Source: Cricetomys ansorgei (taxonomy: Eukaryota; Chordata; Mammalia; Rodentia; Nesomyidae). Taken from it: 64,000 bases of DNA. Under the pieces are notes generated by a model. It saw only the letters and a program-made list of their open reading frames with translations. It had not been told where the DNA came from and made no database searches. The stretch is from contig JAMJFZ010001816.1 in assembly GCA_026225945.1 (NCBI GenBank), positions 4,714,501 through 4,778,500 of the forward strand, in the 5' to 3' direction. Of this stretch, positions 12,797 through 24,976 are shown in pieces. The position numbers and the translations under genes are program-made. Every line of letters begins with the position of its first letter. Position 1 is the first letter of the stretch.

Positions 12797-12990
12797 GGGG
12801 CTGGAGAGATGGCTCAGCGGTTAAGAGCACTGACTGCTCTTCCAGAGAACTGGGTTCAATTCCCAGCACCCACATGGCAGCTCACAACAGTCTAACTCCA
12901 GCTCCAGGGGACCCAACACCCTCACACAGACACACATGCAGGCAAAATGCCAACGCACATGAAATAAAAATAAATAAATTGCTGAAAAGG
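12797..12990 (+). mobile_element. B2 SINE (well preserved)
   Basis: GGGCTGGAGAGATGGCTCAG, CGGTTAAGAGCACTGACTGC, CACCCACATGGCAGCTCAC and an AATAAA-rich tail are all near consensus, so this is one of the younger B2 copies in the window. Confidence 0.95.
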
Positions 12991-14311
12991 AAGGAAAGAG
13001 AGAAAGAGAAAGAAAAAGGGGGAAAGGACAAGTTGTTAAAAACCTCTCTTAAGAATAAGTCTTCCATCAGTGAAACTGTGAAAAGGGGAAAAAACTGTGT
13101 GCTAACTCTCCTGTTCTTTCTCAGATTACAAAGGTTATGGCCAGGGTACACAAGAACTGAGTGGGGAAAGACATTCAATTCTGTATGCTGAACAGGAAAT
13201 GGCTTAGTATATATGGCACCCGTTGTTTCCCTTGGGATCAGACTTCCGCTGGAATCCTGAGACATATCCCTGAAGCAGAGTCAGGGCTAGTGGATTTCCT
13301 GCTTTGGAGCTGGGGTGAAACTGGCTTTCCAACAGTGCATGGATGAGCAATAGATGGAGGGACAGTAAAATAATTAAGAATTTTATGAAAAGAGAGCTAA
13401 AGATGGCACCCACTGAGCGATTGTTCCCTTTCCTCATTCTTTTGCACTGTGCCTCCTTTTCCTGCATAGCCTGGTCACAATTTGAAATTTGGTATTTCTG
13501 GGTATGCATCTTACATTTATACACCCCTCTTATAAATGCTGTATATGAGCGAATCCTCTTAATCTCCACCACAACCTTATGAAGTTTACATATTTTACTG
13601 AGTCCACATTGCAAGTAAAGATATTAGGGTACACAGCAGTGAAGGAACCCGCCACAGGCTGAGAGTCCCAGAAGCTAGACCCCAATGCTATGGCACTCGC
13701 TCAGCTGCTACAGAAAACAAAACAACAAAAAAAAATGCTTTGCTGTTGTTTGTTTGCTGAGTTTGTCTCATTCATGAACTGTCAGATCCATGGCGTGGGG
13801 GGGTATGTCCATTTTGCCTCTGTATCAGTACACCGTCAGTTGCACAAGAAACATTCTGAACAACAACAACAACAACATGTGGTTGAGGGAAAGAGTACAT
13901 GAATGAATGAGGTAATGAACAAAAGGCCAACTAGAAAAGTACTATTTCTATAATCAAGGGATCCACCATGATACACAACGATCACAGAAGGGCGAGTCCA
14001 GAGTCCCGATGCCCTGTGTCTGCCCTCTGGTCAGCGATCTGTCTCCACCCATCTCACCCAGTAATAAGAATCCTCTTTGTCCTTGGCCTCATCACCAAAC
14101 AGCAAATGAAAGCCCAAGCTGGGTTAATGCAGTCTGAGGCAGATCCTGTGAACATACTCAGAACAGGGAATACCTTGGGATGCTGTTTTCTGTGTTTACC
14201 CTCTCTGCTTTAGACAAGTGCGTGTTTTATTCATTAAGACCAATCCAAAGCAGAAAACAACTGTAAGGTCAAAATCTGGCAAGCATCAAGAGGGAAACAA
14301 TATATTTTAAG
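12991..14311. other. Intronic DNA, nothing recognised
   Basis: Contains a GA-rich patch after the B2 and a short CAA repeat (about 13860-13876). Open frames on both strands here (12882-13265 minus, 13204-13614 minus) match nothing I know and use unbiased codons. Confidence 0.6.
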
Positions 14312-14636
14312 TCAACATGTGTGTGAAGGTACACATGCACACGTAGAAGTCAGAGGTCAACGTCAGGTGTCCTTCCTCAGGACGCCATCCACCTTCTTGT
14401 TGTTGTTTAGAGACAAGATCTCTCATTGGCCTGGAACTCACCTATTTGGCAAAGCTGGCTGGCCAGCCAGTGCCAAAGATTTGCTGTCTGTACCTCCCCA
14501 GCCTAGGATTACAATTGTATGGCCTTACCCCTGTTTTTTGGTTTTTTTTAAACATGGTTTCTGAGGAATCGAACTCATGACCTAATGCTTACAAGGCAAG
14601 CACTTCACTGGATGAGCCATTCCCCCACCCCAAATC
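14312..14636 (-). mobile_element. B4/B3-type SINE
   Basis: The plus strand has AGACAAGATCTCTCATTGGC, CCTGGAACTCACCTATTTGG, GGCTGGCCAGCCAGTGCC and TCGAACTCATGACC, the antisense of the B4 family. Confidence 0.75.
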
Positions 14637-14977
14637 AACAGTGTTTAAATACACAAGTTTGGCGTCTCCACATTAATTAGATGGATATAGACATAATTCG
14701 AAGCCTTGTGCTCAATTCTCTCTCATGATTAGCAGCCCAGCTTTTAAAAGAAAACCACCTGGAAAACATAAGCAGCTAAAAAACTCACTGGGCAAACATT
14801 TACCAACTCTGATCGTCAATATCCAGAATCAATTCTGTTCTCAGAGGAGGAAAAAAAAAAAAAATGTAGCCAACAGGACTTGCAAATAAACTATTACATG
14901 AGACAACCGCAAGCAGAAAAACTGGTTCCTAAATAAACAGCTAATACATGGACGCTCCTCCAGAAAGAAACAAACCG

Positions 14978-15168
14978 GAGCCAGCCAGCTAGCTCAGTAG
15001 GTAAAACTCCTGCCACCAGGCCTGATGACCTGCGTCTGAGCCCCAGAGCACAGGCGATAGGAAGACAAAACTCCTACAGGTTACATTCTGAATTCCACAC
15101 TTGCCCTGGCATGCATTTGCACGTCGTGCACACAAACATTAAACAAATAAACAAATAAGCAATTCGTT
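14978..15168 (+). mobile_element. B3 SINE
   Basis: AGCCAGCTAGCTCAGTAGGT, GCCTGATGACCTGCGTCTGA and the GCACACAAACATTAAACAAA tail match B3. Confidence 0.8.
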
Positions 15169-15442
15169 TAAAAGAAGTGACTTGCGAGTTTATCCTCCAC
15201 TCCAGTCTGGAGGCACTGTGTTATGAGATGCATGTACCTTGTTGCCTTAATATGGGGACTGGATTTGCTGTTTTGTATGATGCATGCACCGCCAGCAAGA
15301 TCTGTGTCTTCAGGCCAGGCTTACTCATGGAAGCTTCAAAGACTATTTCAGTCATTACCAATGACAACGTGCACAGCAGGGAAACACACACATCTAAGTC
15401 GTATACTTCATGAAGTAAAAGAGAAAGCTGTTTCCAACTGCT

Positions 15443-15838
15443 AATTGATCTTGACGATCAACTTGGTTACATTGAGAGGGGGATCAATGAATCACACCTT
15501 GTTTTCAAGGATATTTTCAGGCTTCCCTGGACTGTAAGCTTTCTAATCTGATGAATGGCAAAATTTGAAGGAGAAGCCTAGTTGGAAGAAGTGTGCCTTT
15601 GAAAAGTATATCTTGATCTCGGCTCCTCTTGTTCCTACTCTTCCTTCTTTGAAGTAAATAATTATCCTCTACCATACCCTTCACCGTGATTCTTCTGTCT
15701 TCCCACAGGCCTAAAAGAAATGGAGCCATCTGACCACGGGCTGAAACCATGACCCAAAATTAGTCCTTCCTCTTTATGGTGATTTTCCCAGATATGTTGT
15801 GGGACATATGACTACAAACACATGACCAATACAGAATC
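15443..15838 (+). mobile_element. Rodent LTR-like repeat (MaLR-type)
   Basis: Sense-orientation copy of the family at 5972 and 9087, beginning near TTGACGATCAACTTGGTTAC and ending near ATGACCAATACAGAA. It is diverged. Confidence 0.5.
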
Positions 15839-17769
15839 CATTATGTGACAGAGCCTCTGTCTCACACATGGGACCAGATGCTGATGGACTGTAAGGATGT
15901 GTGTTGCTCCATATGTAAATGTAAGGAGAAAGAAATGGCCTTCATGTTAGAAGGCAGGACCTGTGCTTATAAAAGCATATGGTCACTATGGCACTTTTTA
16001 GTCTTTCCCAGAAAAAAAAAGTCATTTTTGTTTGTATAATTTTCTGCAGAGCATGAACACTGTGTACTTAGAGCTTGGTTTGTGGCCCAAAGATCACTGA
16101 AAGGTATAACTGATCTGTGAGAAACTCTTACGGCAAGCGTTAGAAAAGCTAAATGCAAGGGCAAAGATGACTCTCTCACAAAGACATCCTGCTTTTGCAA
16201 AGAAAGAAAACCTGAACAGGAATGTTACCACACGCACTGGCCAGTAGCTCACTACTGGCATCAGCTGTAGCTCTTCCTTTCCTACACCCAGCCTCACAGA
16301 ACTGGGTATCTTCTCCATTCGTTCATGCCCCTTTGGGATCTAAAAGGACTTGCCTGCCTACTTGTCAAAATCAGAGCCTAAGGAAATGGTCAGTTTTAGG
16401 CTTCTCGGTAAAAACCTACAGAAGTTATTCTCAAGTACTATGTAGACAACTAGCCTTCTACATGAAAGCATATTTCCTCTAATAAACCTGAATAAATGAA
16501 ATAAGCTGAAACTGAAAAATAGTCCAGTTATTACAAGGACATATTTGCAAAATCACTCTGGCTGACCAAAGACAGCCAGTCTCTAAATGTTCCGTTCACG
16601 TGGGCCATGAAGATGCCCATTCTCTTGCTCAAAGCCCTAGTAAACTGTCTGTGTTTTGATCAGGAGGAAGAGGAAGAGGAGGAGGAAGAGGAAGAGAAAA
16701 AGAAAAAGAAAGAAGAGAAGGAGGAGGAGATCCTTTCAAATTTAGCCTACAAAATGTTTTCAGAAAGTACGTAAATTACTTATTAAGATGTGATTGGCCC
16801 GTGCTTCCAATCCCAGGATGCAGAGGAATTACAAGTTTGAGGCCAAACTGGGCTATATAGTAAGACCCTGTCTCAAGAATATTTTTATGTTTTCATTTAA
16901 AAACCTGCTTCATAATCCCATTTGCAGTATAATATCTCTAAAATTATAAGAATCCATGTGAGAAAATACTATTGTACAAACACAATACAATTAACATCTG
17001 TTAAGAGAATGGCAGCTAAAGATGAGAGATTTAGGACCACACATGTACTTTCCCCAATGGTGCACAACACCTTGCTGTGGATTTAAATTCCTGAGGACAA
17101 GGACCAGTTCATACTCATCATATGTCAGTGGATTGGAATGAACTCCTCATACTGAACCATACTGAACCTTGGTCAAACAACCATGAACAGACAGGAGCTC
17201 CCAGCACGGAGCTTGCATTCCACAGATGAGGATAGCCACACACAAAAAAAAGAAAGAAAAAATCAAAACAATAATATGTAAATGTCAAAAGGAAAACAAA
17301 CAGCTGGCACAGAAGTGGAAGACTAAAGTACCAACCTACCTCAGCTAGACATTCATCGGAACCCAATCTGAGAAAGTGACATTTGTCATGTAAGCAGAAA
17401 ACTGAAAGGGTCGGGAGCTAAGCCAGCACAAAATAGGAAGCGTGTAAGGCTTTGAAATTATCTAAGAATTGGACTTGTTTTGAACAAGACGGTCCATTTT
17501 CACGTCAGAATCGGGGAGTGTACAGATGAGTGAGATTCCATGACAAGGCTCAGTCGGTTAAGACAAATAACAAAGAATGTGCACATGCTCTGTGTTCAAA
17601 GGGCGCCTGGCTTACGTTTTGAAAAGATTGCTCCTTATAGCTTCGTGGAAGAACGTTGGTGGAAAGGAAAGAGTTGAACAGGGACAATAGTAAAGAGATC
17701 ACAGTTGTTCCACCCAAGCTGAGGTAATGATGATTAGAGAGATGTGCACGTATTAAAAATAACTTCAGT
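15839..17769. other. Intronic DNA with a GA-rich tract and a diverged B1
   Basis: A polypurine AGGAAG tract lies at about 16664-16730 and an old plus-strand B1 at about 16794-16876 (AATCCCAGGATGCAGAGG, ACCCTGTCTCAAG). Nothing else was recognised. Confidence 0.65.
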
Positions 17770-18500
17770 GGGGCCAGGGAGACGGCTCAATTGGTAATGT
17801 GCCTGTCACAGAAGTGTGAGGACCAGAGTTCAATCTGGAGCACCCATGTAAAACAGCTAGGCACAATGACACACACCTGCAGTCCCAGGTCCGGGGAAGA
17901 AGGAACAGGAGAATCCTTGAGGTTTGGGGCCAGCAAATCTATTCATATTGGTGAGCTTAAAGACCCCATCTTTAAGAAATGAAATGGAGGGCTGGAGCGA
18001 TGTCTCAGCGGTTAAGAGCATGGCCATCCTTCCAAAGGGCCCAGGTTCAATTCCCAACACCCACATGGCAGCTCACAACTGTCTCTAACTCCAGTTCCAG
18101 GGGATCTGACACCCTCACACCAATGCACATAAAATAAAATTAAATAGTTATTTTTTTTAATTTAAAAAATAAATTAATTAAGTGAAATGTAGTGGCTGTT
18201 CAGTTCCCAACATGAACATTGTGGCTTACAATCATCTGTAACTCCAGTTCCAAGGAACCCTAAGGACACCAGGCATGCATGTGGTGCACATACATACATT
18301 CAAGCTAAACACTCATGCACATAAAAAGCAAATTGATAAGTGGAGGGTGACTGAAGAAGACACTGGTCGTTGACCTCTAACCACCACATGTACGAGCATG
18401 CATACGTGCACATGAACCTTCACAAGCACAAACACACAGACTAATTTTGGGGGCTAAGGATATACCTTAATGGTAGAGATACACTTTTACAAGTCCAAAC
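17770..18500 (+). mobile_element. SINE cluster: B4-like, B2, B2 tail and B4 tail
   Basis: Four plus-strand SINE pieces lie in tandem: a B4/RSINE-like element (17770-17982), a B2 head to tail (17987-18155), a B2 3' half (18190-18335, CAGTTCCAAGGAACCC, GCATGCATGTGGTGCACA) and a tail with GACTGAAGAAGACACTGG and GTTGACCTCTAACC (18340-18450). They show repeated insertion in one orientation. Confidence 0.7.
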
Positions 18501-18510
18501 ACACACATAG

Positions 18511-18514
<4 letters not shown>

Positions 18515-18567
<53 letters not shown>
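18515..18567. repeat. (AG)n microsatellite
   Basis: An uninterrupted GA dinucleotide tract of about 26 units, immediately left of the paired-repeat element. Confidence 0.98.
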
Positions 18568-18569
<2 letters not shown>

Positions 18570-18660
18570 AGGGGGTGTCTACCTGTAGTAGTATGCTGCT
18601 GGTGGGGAGACTCAGCAAAGAGTCATAGGTGCATACCCTGCCATAGGTGCCATCATCCTA

Positions 18661-18871
18661 GGCACCCTACTGGACAATGGAACCCTGAGCACCTGGGCTC
18701 AGGTGTTTTTATTGACTCAGCACCCCTCAGGTGCAGATCATAAGCAATCAAACATCCCCCACAGAAATCCAACACCTGCAGACAATACAAATCGCCAAGA
18801 CCTAAGAAGCCTTCCACGTAACAGTGCACAAAACAATATTTTAGACACAACTAAAAATAAACCCCGACAAC
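18661..18871 (-). mobile_element. Left copy of a 211-bp LTR-like direct repeat
   Basis: It aligns base for base with 20278-20488 at a constant offset of 1617. Shared text includes AGGTGTTTTTATTGA (a minus-strand AATAAA), ATCATAAGCAATCAAA, CCCACAGAAATCCAACACC and AACTAAAAATAAA. Two same-orientation copies with a poly(A) signal suggest LTRs of a minus-strand element. Confidence 0.7.
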
Positions 18872-20277
18872 CTTTCCCCTTTCCTGTATAAGACAGAAAA
18901 GTTGCTTCATCTCTACAACACAATTTAACACTACACCAGCAAAGCTATTTACAGGAGGAACAATCATGAAGGTTGCTAACACATGGAATAAAATGAAACC
19001 AAACATTTATCAAGCTTTTAATGATGTCTTTGAACAACAGAAAAACATCAGTGTACAATTATCTGGAATTCACTCACCATCTTCTGTGCGCCTCCAAAGG
19101 GCTTGGGCCATTTCTCTGGCTCTGCCCTCTGAAGTACACACAGCTCCAGCTGACTCTACTCCACTGCTGCTGCTGTTCTCGGTGGTCGTCCCATGTACTG
19201 GCATCTTCAAAATGCTGGGGTTTTCTGCTGCAACTGGGCTGCACTTTTACCAATAGCCTCTCCTGGGCTCTCTTCATGGTGTCAAACCTCAACTTCTCTG
19301 CATGACCCCTTCAATCTGGGCCTTCAGTTGCTACTAAGGCTGTACTTTCACCAATGGCGCCTCCTGGCCTCTCAGAGTGTCAAGCCTCAGCTGCTCTCCA
19401 AAGAACCCTTCATGGCTTCAAAACCAGCACTACCCGTGTGAATCTTAGAGTACCAAATTCAGGTGCCAGCATAAGATACCTCAGTCAGCTCTGGAAGATA
19501 GCTTTTGTGTGCTGACCCTGAGGAAACACTTTCCAGATTTTAAGACAGAGTCTTATTATCAGGAAAAACAGCTGGTAACCTTGTCTGCAGGAAGGGTTTC
19601 CTTGTGGGTGGAGTTCTCATCACCATCACCTGTGCCTGTACCGCTTGTAGTCAGGTTTGCAGGAAAAAAAAAAAAAATCTTCAGTTTAACTGAGCGGCTT
19701 TTTGGCTCCAAGTCACAACTTCCACAACATCAGGAGGTCCTGGGCCAGTGGGAAGAATCTCTGGTTGAAACATTCTGGCAGTTTGGCGTTCTTATCACCA
19801 CCACTAAGGGGAAAGAAACATACAACCCCTTCCATAGATCTCAAACACAGCATCTTGAGCTTCGCACATATACAGCTACCGGAAAACTTAGTGGAACTTG
19901 TGGAACAGTACACCCTGGTTTCCATTTCCTGTGCCCTGGCTACCACCAGCAGGAGCATTGGCTCTATGATCAGAACCTTGGTTTTTTCCCTGCTCCTAGC
20001 TGAACTCCGTTTTTCACCGAGAAAATTTCACCATGAAAATAGAGCTTTCCTTTTATTAATACCTTAATCTCTATCCTCTGGGAACTGCTTTGAGAGTACT
20101 GGATTCTGCGAGGTTTGGAGTTTCTTTCTCTTCTTCCTTGTCTCCATGTTGAATTAGCTGGCGTGCTGTCCTGTCCCATGTTGGTGCACCATTTATAATA
20201 GTATACCTACTGTGTAGGTTCACCAAGAAAACACAGAGGCATATTCATGGTTACAAGCCCTGCCAGATGTCAACAGA
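18872..20277 (-). mobile_element. Internal region between the LTR-like copies
   Basis: The 1.4 kb interior resembles the non-coding interior of abundant rodent LTR elements: the plus strand has TGACTCTACTCCACTGCTGC, TCAACTTCTCTGCATGACCC and GGAAACACTTTCCAGATTTT. A 164-codon plus-strand frame (19509-20003) is antisense to the element and matches no retroviral protein I know. No gag, pol or env motif is visible, so this is a non-autonomous or decayed element. Confidence 0.6.
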
Positions 20278-20488
20278 GGCACCCTACTGGATGGTGGAAT
20301 CCTGAGCCTCTGAGCTCAGGTGTTTTTATTGATTCAGAACGCCTCAGGTGCTGATCATAAGCAATCAAATATCCCCCACAGAAATCCAACACCTGCAGAC
20401 AATTCAAATGGTCAAGACCTAAGCAGCCCCTCACCCAAGAGTGCACAAAGCAATATTTTAAACACAACTAAAAATAAACTTCTACAAC
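20278..20488 (-). mobile_element. Right copy of the 211-bp LTR-like direct repeat
   Basis: Partner of 18661-18871. On the minus strand this would be the 5' LTR. The outer flanks of the two copies differ, and I could not define a target-site duplication. Confidence 0.7.
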
Positions 20489-20994
20489 ATCGACCCGTTA
20501 GAGAATGGAGAAAGGGAAGGAGGTGAAAACTTCCGGATTATATTTCTGTGGTTCTCTGACTAGTATATCCACGAAGTCATTGAGCATCAACTACAAAGAA
20601 CTGAGAAATAATCCTGTTGAATTATGCTGACAAACTTTAAATCAGGTTCCATGAGTAAACCGTAGACAACAATAAGAGTGTTAAGAAAAAGAGCAAAGTT
20701 GCAGATTCTATAAAGAACTGGGAAGAATTAGCATTAAGTTACTTTCCTTAATTCTAAGAACATGATTTGCAAAACTTCTTTTAAGCAATTCTTGCAAAGT
20801 TCAAGAAATATATACCTAAGCATAATTAATAAGAAGTATAACTACTATGGTTTGTCTTAAATGGTCACTGTGTAATTACAAAATATGCAGCCTGTCAAGC
20901 TGGCTCAGTGGGTAAAAGCACTTGTTGAGAAAATCTAAAGACTCTCCCACACACGAACTCACACACTAATAATAACAAACAACATCTTTTGTTA
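20489..20994. other. Intronic DNA, nothing recognised
   Basis: AT-rich sequence. A short SINE-head fragment lies near 20888-20930 (AGCTGGCTCAGTGGGTAAAA). Confidence 0.55.
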
Positions 20995-21195
20995 TATTTT
21001 GAGACAGGGTCTCTTTACATAATCCTAGTTGTCCTTGTACTCACTATGTAGAATAATAAGCAGGCCTTGAATTCACAGAGATCTGTCTGCCTCTGCCTCT
21101 GCCTCTGCCTCTGCCTCTGCCTCTGCCTCTGCCTCTGCCTCTACCTCTGCCTCCTGAATGCCGGGATTAAAGGTATGCACTACCACATCCAGATA
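20995..21195 (-). mobile_element. B1 SINE with an internal hexanucleotide expansion
   Basis: The plus strand has GAGACAGGGTCTCTTTACAT and GGGATTAAAGGTATGCACTA, the ends of an antisense B1. Between them the normal GCCTCTGCCTC motif has expanded to about 11 units of CTGCCT (21087-21153). Confidence 0.9.
21087..21153. repeat. (CTGCCT)n hexanucleotide microsatellite
   Basis: About 11 tandem CTGCCT units, one altered to CTACCT, arise from the GCCTCTGCCTC motif of the host B1. Confidence 0.95.
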
Positions 21196-21284
21196 ATAAA
21201 ATAATTATTTAAAAGAAATACAAGCATGTCAATGGACATAATGCAATGTTCAAATATTTAATCTCTTTATTAAAAACTTTTTAA

Positions 21285-22337
21285 AGAAGCTGAGCATTTT
21301 AAAGAGGCAGGCAGATCTTCATGAGTTTGAAGCCTTCCTAGTCTATGCAAAGATTTCCAGGCAAGACAGGGCTACATAATGATACCCTGCCTCAAAAATA
21401 AAATAAAATAATAAAATAATATAAACTTCTTAAAACTTGATTTGAGGGCTGGACATATTGCTCAACGGTTAAGAACACTGGCTATTCTTACAGAAGACCC
21501 CATTTCATTTCCCATTATCCACTTTGAGACTCAAAACCATCTGTAACTTCAATTCCAAGGGATCCAGCACCCTCTTCTGGTCTCTGCAGGCACTAGGCAC
21601 ATCAGTGGTGCACATACAAACATGCAGGTAAAACACCCATATACATGAAATGTAAAAAATGAAATAATAAAAGATTTTTTTAATTATGTGTGCAGAGGAG
21701 TATGGTGTGTGCACTGATTGTAGGTAGGTGCTAGCAGAGGCCAGAATAAAGCATTAGATTCCCTGGAGCTAGAGTTATGGGCTGTGGTGAGCCATCTAAG
21801 ATGGGGTGGAGGGGAACTCAGGTCCTCTTCCAGAACAGTACTGCATTTATGGTTTTTGTTTGTTAGTTTGTTTTCTTAAGACAGGGTTTCACTATGTAGC
21901 TCTTGCTGGAACTACCTATGTAGACCAAGCTGGCCTCAAACTCAGAAATACACCTGCCTCTGCCTCCCAAATGCTGGGATTAAAGGTATGCACTACCATG
22001 GCCCAGAAGCACATGCTCTTAACCACTTAACTTAGCCATCTCCCCAGCCCTAGCATATATTGTCTCTATGTCTTACAAACACCAATTGCTTTAATTATTA
22101 AAATGTATATAACATTAAAACTCCTTTTATTGATTTTCATTTTGAGGCAGTCTCATGTAGCCCAGGTTGGCCTTGAATTGGATACGTAACTGAGGATGAC
22201 CTTGGGCTCCTGGTCTTCCTATCTCCACATCCCTTATAGGTTTGTACCACTACACTGTGTGGTTCTGGAGATCAAAACCAGTCCTTCATGTATGCTAAGT
22301 ACATATTCTACCAACTGAACCACATGCCCAGCCCCTG
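21285..22337. mobile_element. SINE cluster: B1(+), B2(+), B2(-) holding a B1(-), B1/ID-like(-)
   Basis: A plus-strand B1 (21285-21405) and B2 (21446-21670) are followed by a minus-strand B2 (about 21675-22052) interrupted by a minus-strand B1 (21840-22003, GACAGGGTTTCACTATGTAG to TGGGATTAAAGGTATGCACT). The B2 resumes with CATGCTCTTAACCACTTAAC and CATCTCCCCAGCCCT. A B1-plus-ID-like element (22135-22337, minus) follows. Confidence 0.75.
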
Positions 22338-24842
22338 AACCTCCTTTTGAATGGAAAAACTGAAGTACTGTTATACACACAGTGTTTTTTTTTAAGGAAG
22401 TAAAGATAAGTATTTGCAGATTAGTAACCCATCCCAGCTCCTAAGAAAGAAGCAGGTATTCTACAACCCAATTTAGGCCAATGAGATTTGTAAAGAGTTT
22501 GCACAGTTAGGTTCTTTTTCTAGTTCAGGTACCCAAGTTGGGCTGAAATGTGCAAAAGCTGACATCGCTCCCACATCACACTACAGAGGCTTGCATAGAC
22601 GGGACTGCTGGACACACCTTGACAGACACTTAACCTCCTCTTCATCTCTCTTTGTACTTGAAACGCCTGTGCACGTCAAGTCTTTCCAGCTGAGTGCTTC
22701 TCCTGACACACATGCTTGACTCTAACCAAGGAAGAGGTGTGAACCCAGGGGGGCCTGTCACCATGGCAACTCCCCAAAACAGACCCAAGCTATCAGCTCA
22801 GCACTCCCATCTCTGAGATCACATGGAGAGCCACCCTCAGCAAAGATATGTGAGCAGATATTCTGTAAAACATTAGCCTTTTCTATTAGAAAGGAAAGCC
22901 TCCAAATCAGTGGCCCAGTGTGAAGACAAACTTCACAGTTAGCTGCCATGTATGTGAAGCCCTGTCTGCCTTACCCTGTCTGGGTGCATAACTTGTTATG
23001 CTTTGGCTAAGTTGCTAGTGGTGCCCTCATTCACAATAAGAACTATCCCAAATCAATAAACCATATGGGCATCCTCAAGTGACAGGCTTGTGAGACAAAG
23101 CAAGGCAAGCTTACTAGAAATGTTTGCACAGCCACCGCTCCAGACTGCCCTATAGACTTTGCTCGGTAAAATGCAGGAAACAGCAGGCACCCTTAGCAAG
23201 GAGCTTAAGACTCCACTTCAGATAAAGAACTTGGAACAAGGCAAACAGCAGGTCGACTTCTTTCCCATTTCAAAGGTACCCAGAACCTTCCAGAACCTAC
23301 TCTGTATGAAGGAAACTAATGGATGATAAAAGTGTTGAACGTCAGCATATCTGGCTGAAGAATCGCCACTTCCGAGCATGGTCACTGTAAATCTGCAAAG
23401 ACCGTTGCCCCTGCATTGTCCACTGGAAGAGTCGTCTGCAGTCAACTCAGTGCTCACAGGAAAGGTGGCAAACAGCGTCAATGACCGAATTTACCAGTTT
23501 CCCAAATATTTACATTTGGTGGAAAATGGGAGACATCTGAAACCAAACCTCTTGTGTACTGCTTGGCCCTAAGAGGGTTCTTAAGTGTTTAAAATATTTG
23601 CCAATGCCTTAAAATGTGAGAATACACACACACACACACACAATTTTGGATTTTCACGCAGAATCAGAAGTTTCACGCTGAGCTTGCATCCATTTCTGTC
23701 ATTTCCAGACAGAGCTCAGAGACACCCTTGTTTATTTCCCCACAGTCCTCATTGGGTCCTCTTCTGGGCCACTGGATTTTGGAACTACTAATTCTTAGCA
23801 GAGATGGTCCCTATGGAGATATCTGACCCTTCAAATGAAACATCCTCTGGCAGGAATTTGCTCAGTTCAGAGCAAATAAGATCATCCCGCCCCGGTGTAG
23901 ACTGCCTTTCATATCAGAAGAGGCTATGCAAGCTGCGAAGAGGGAAGCAATAAATTGTCCTACCCAACTGTGACACCTATAAGCCACAACAATGGCCTAC
24001 AAAGCAAGTGATCTCTAAAGAGGCAATAGTGGCACTCACATTTTGGTAGTAACCAATAGCTGTGTTATTGGGTTTAAGGTCCACTCAGGAGTGAAGTCAT
24101 GTCTAGTGCTGGAAACCCAGCCAACTACCCAGGGTGAGTAACATCAAGGATCTTAAAGGGGAGCCAGCTATATCACCGCTCTATTAGACCAGTGTAATTC
24201 CTAACTGCATTCTAATACATTTCCTTGGTCTGTAGTTCTCACCCATCAAAGAAGCTTCTCTGTGCAGATGACAGAGACTGTTACAGAAAACTACAACTAG
24301 TTAAAATGCCGAGCACAAAAGATTGTGGGGTACCAAGCCCCAACAGATACATCGACAGCACAACTCCTGCACCTACAAAGCTCAGGGAACATCTCGGAAG
24401 AGCCAGAAGACCAGGAAGTCTGCTGTGAGACTGTGTCTCCTAGACTGACAGAGAAGTTACATCCGTGATACCTCAACAGCTGCCTAGCCAAGGCCTGAAT
24501 AACACAGTAACAATAAAGATGCTAAAGTGAAAGAGGGAAGTCCCAGGGGGCCCCACACCTACACAAAGAACTGTAGGCAATCCATATCTGCTGAGAGAGA
24601 ATTAGTCTTTCCCAAAGATGAGGCCTCTCTCTAACTGGTTACCCAGGATAAGAGGTCAGCGCTAAAATCATACACACAATAAAAGCAACACTAGAGTCAG
24701 CAAGTTGTATGTGCATACGTATAAAGCAATAGTAATCAAAGAGAGAGAAGACATGAATTTGAGGAGTGAAGAGAGCTAAAGAACATAGGAGGGGTTGGGG
24801 GAGAAAAGGGAAGGGGGAATTAAATAGTTATATTTTAATTTA
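22338..24842. other. Intronic DNA, largely free of SINEs
   Basis: About 2.5 kb with only a short AC repeat at 23624-23642. Low SINE density could mean a constrained or simply old segment. No open frame resembles a known protein. Confidence 0.6.
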
Positions 24843-24976
24843 CATTGTTTTGTTTTGTTTTGTTTGAGATAGGGTTTCTATGTAGCCTTGGCTGTCCTGG
24901 AACTCCCTCTGTAGACTAGGCTGGCCTTGATCTCAGAGATCTGCCTGCCTCTGTCTCCTGAGTGCTGGGATTAAAA
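24843..24976 (-). mobile_element. B1 SINE
   Basis: The plus strand has TTTGAGATAGGGTTTCTATG, CTGTCCTGGAACTCCC and GAGTGCTGGGATTAAA. Confidence 0.9.

Noticed and set aside
12882..13614. Overlapping 127- and 136-codon minus-strand frames in TBC1D4 intron 1
   Set aside because: One includes B2 and GA-repeat translation, the other matches nothing known; both appear to be chance frames.
19509..20003. 164-codon plus-strand frame inside the LTR-like element
   Set aside because: It is antisense to the element, has no retroviral or cellular protein motif, and overlaps other equally unfamiliar frames.
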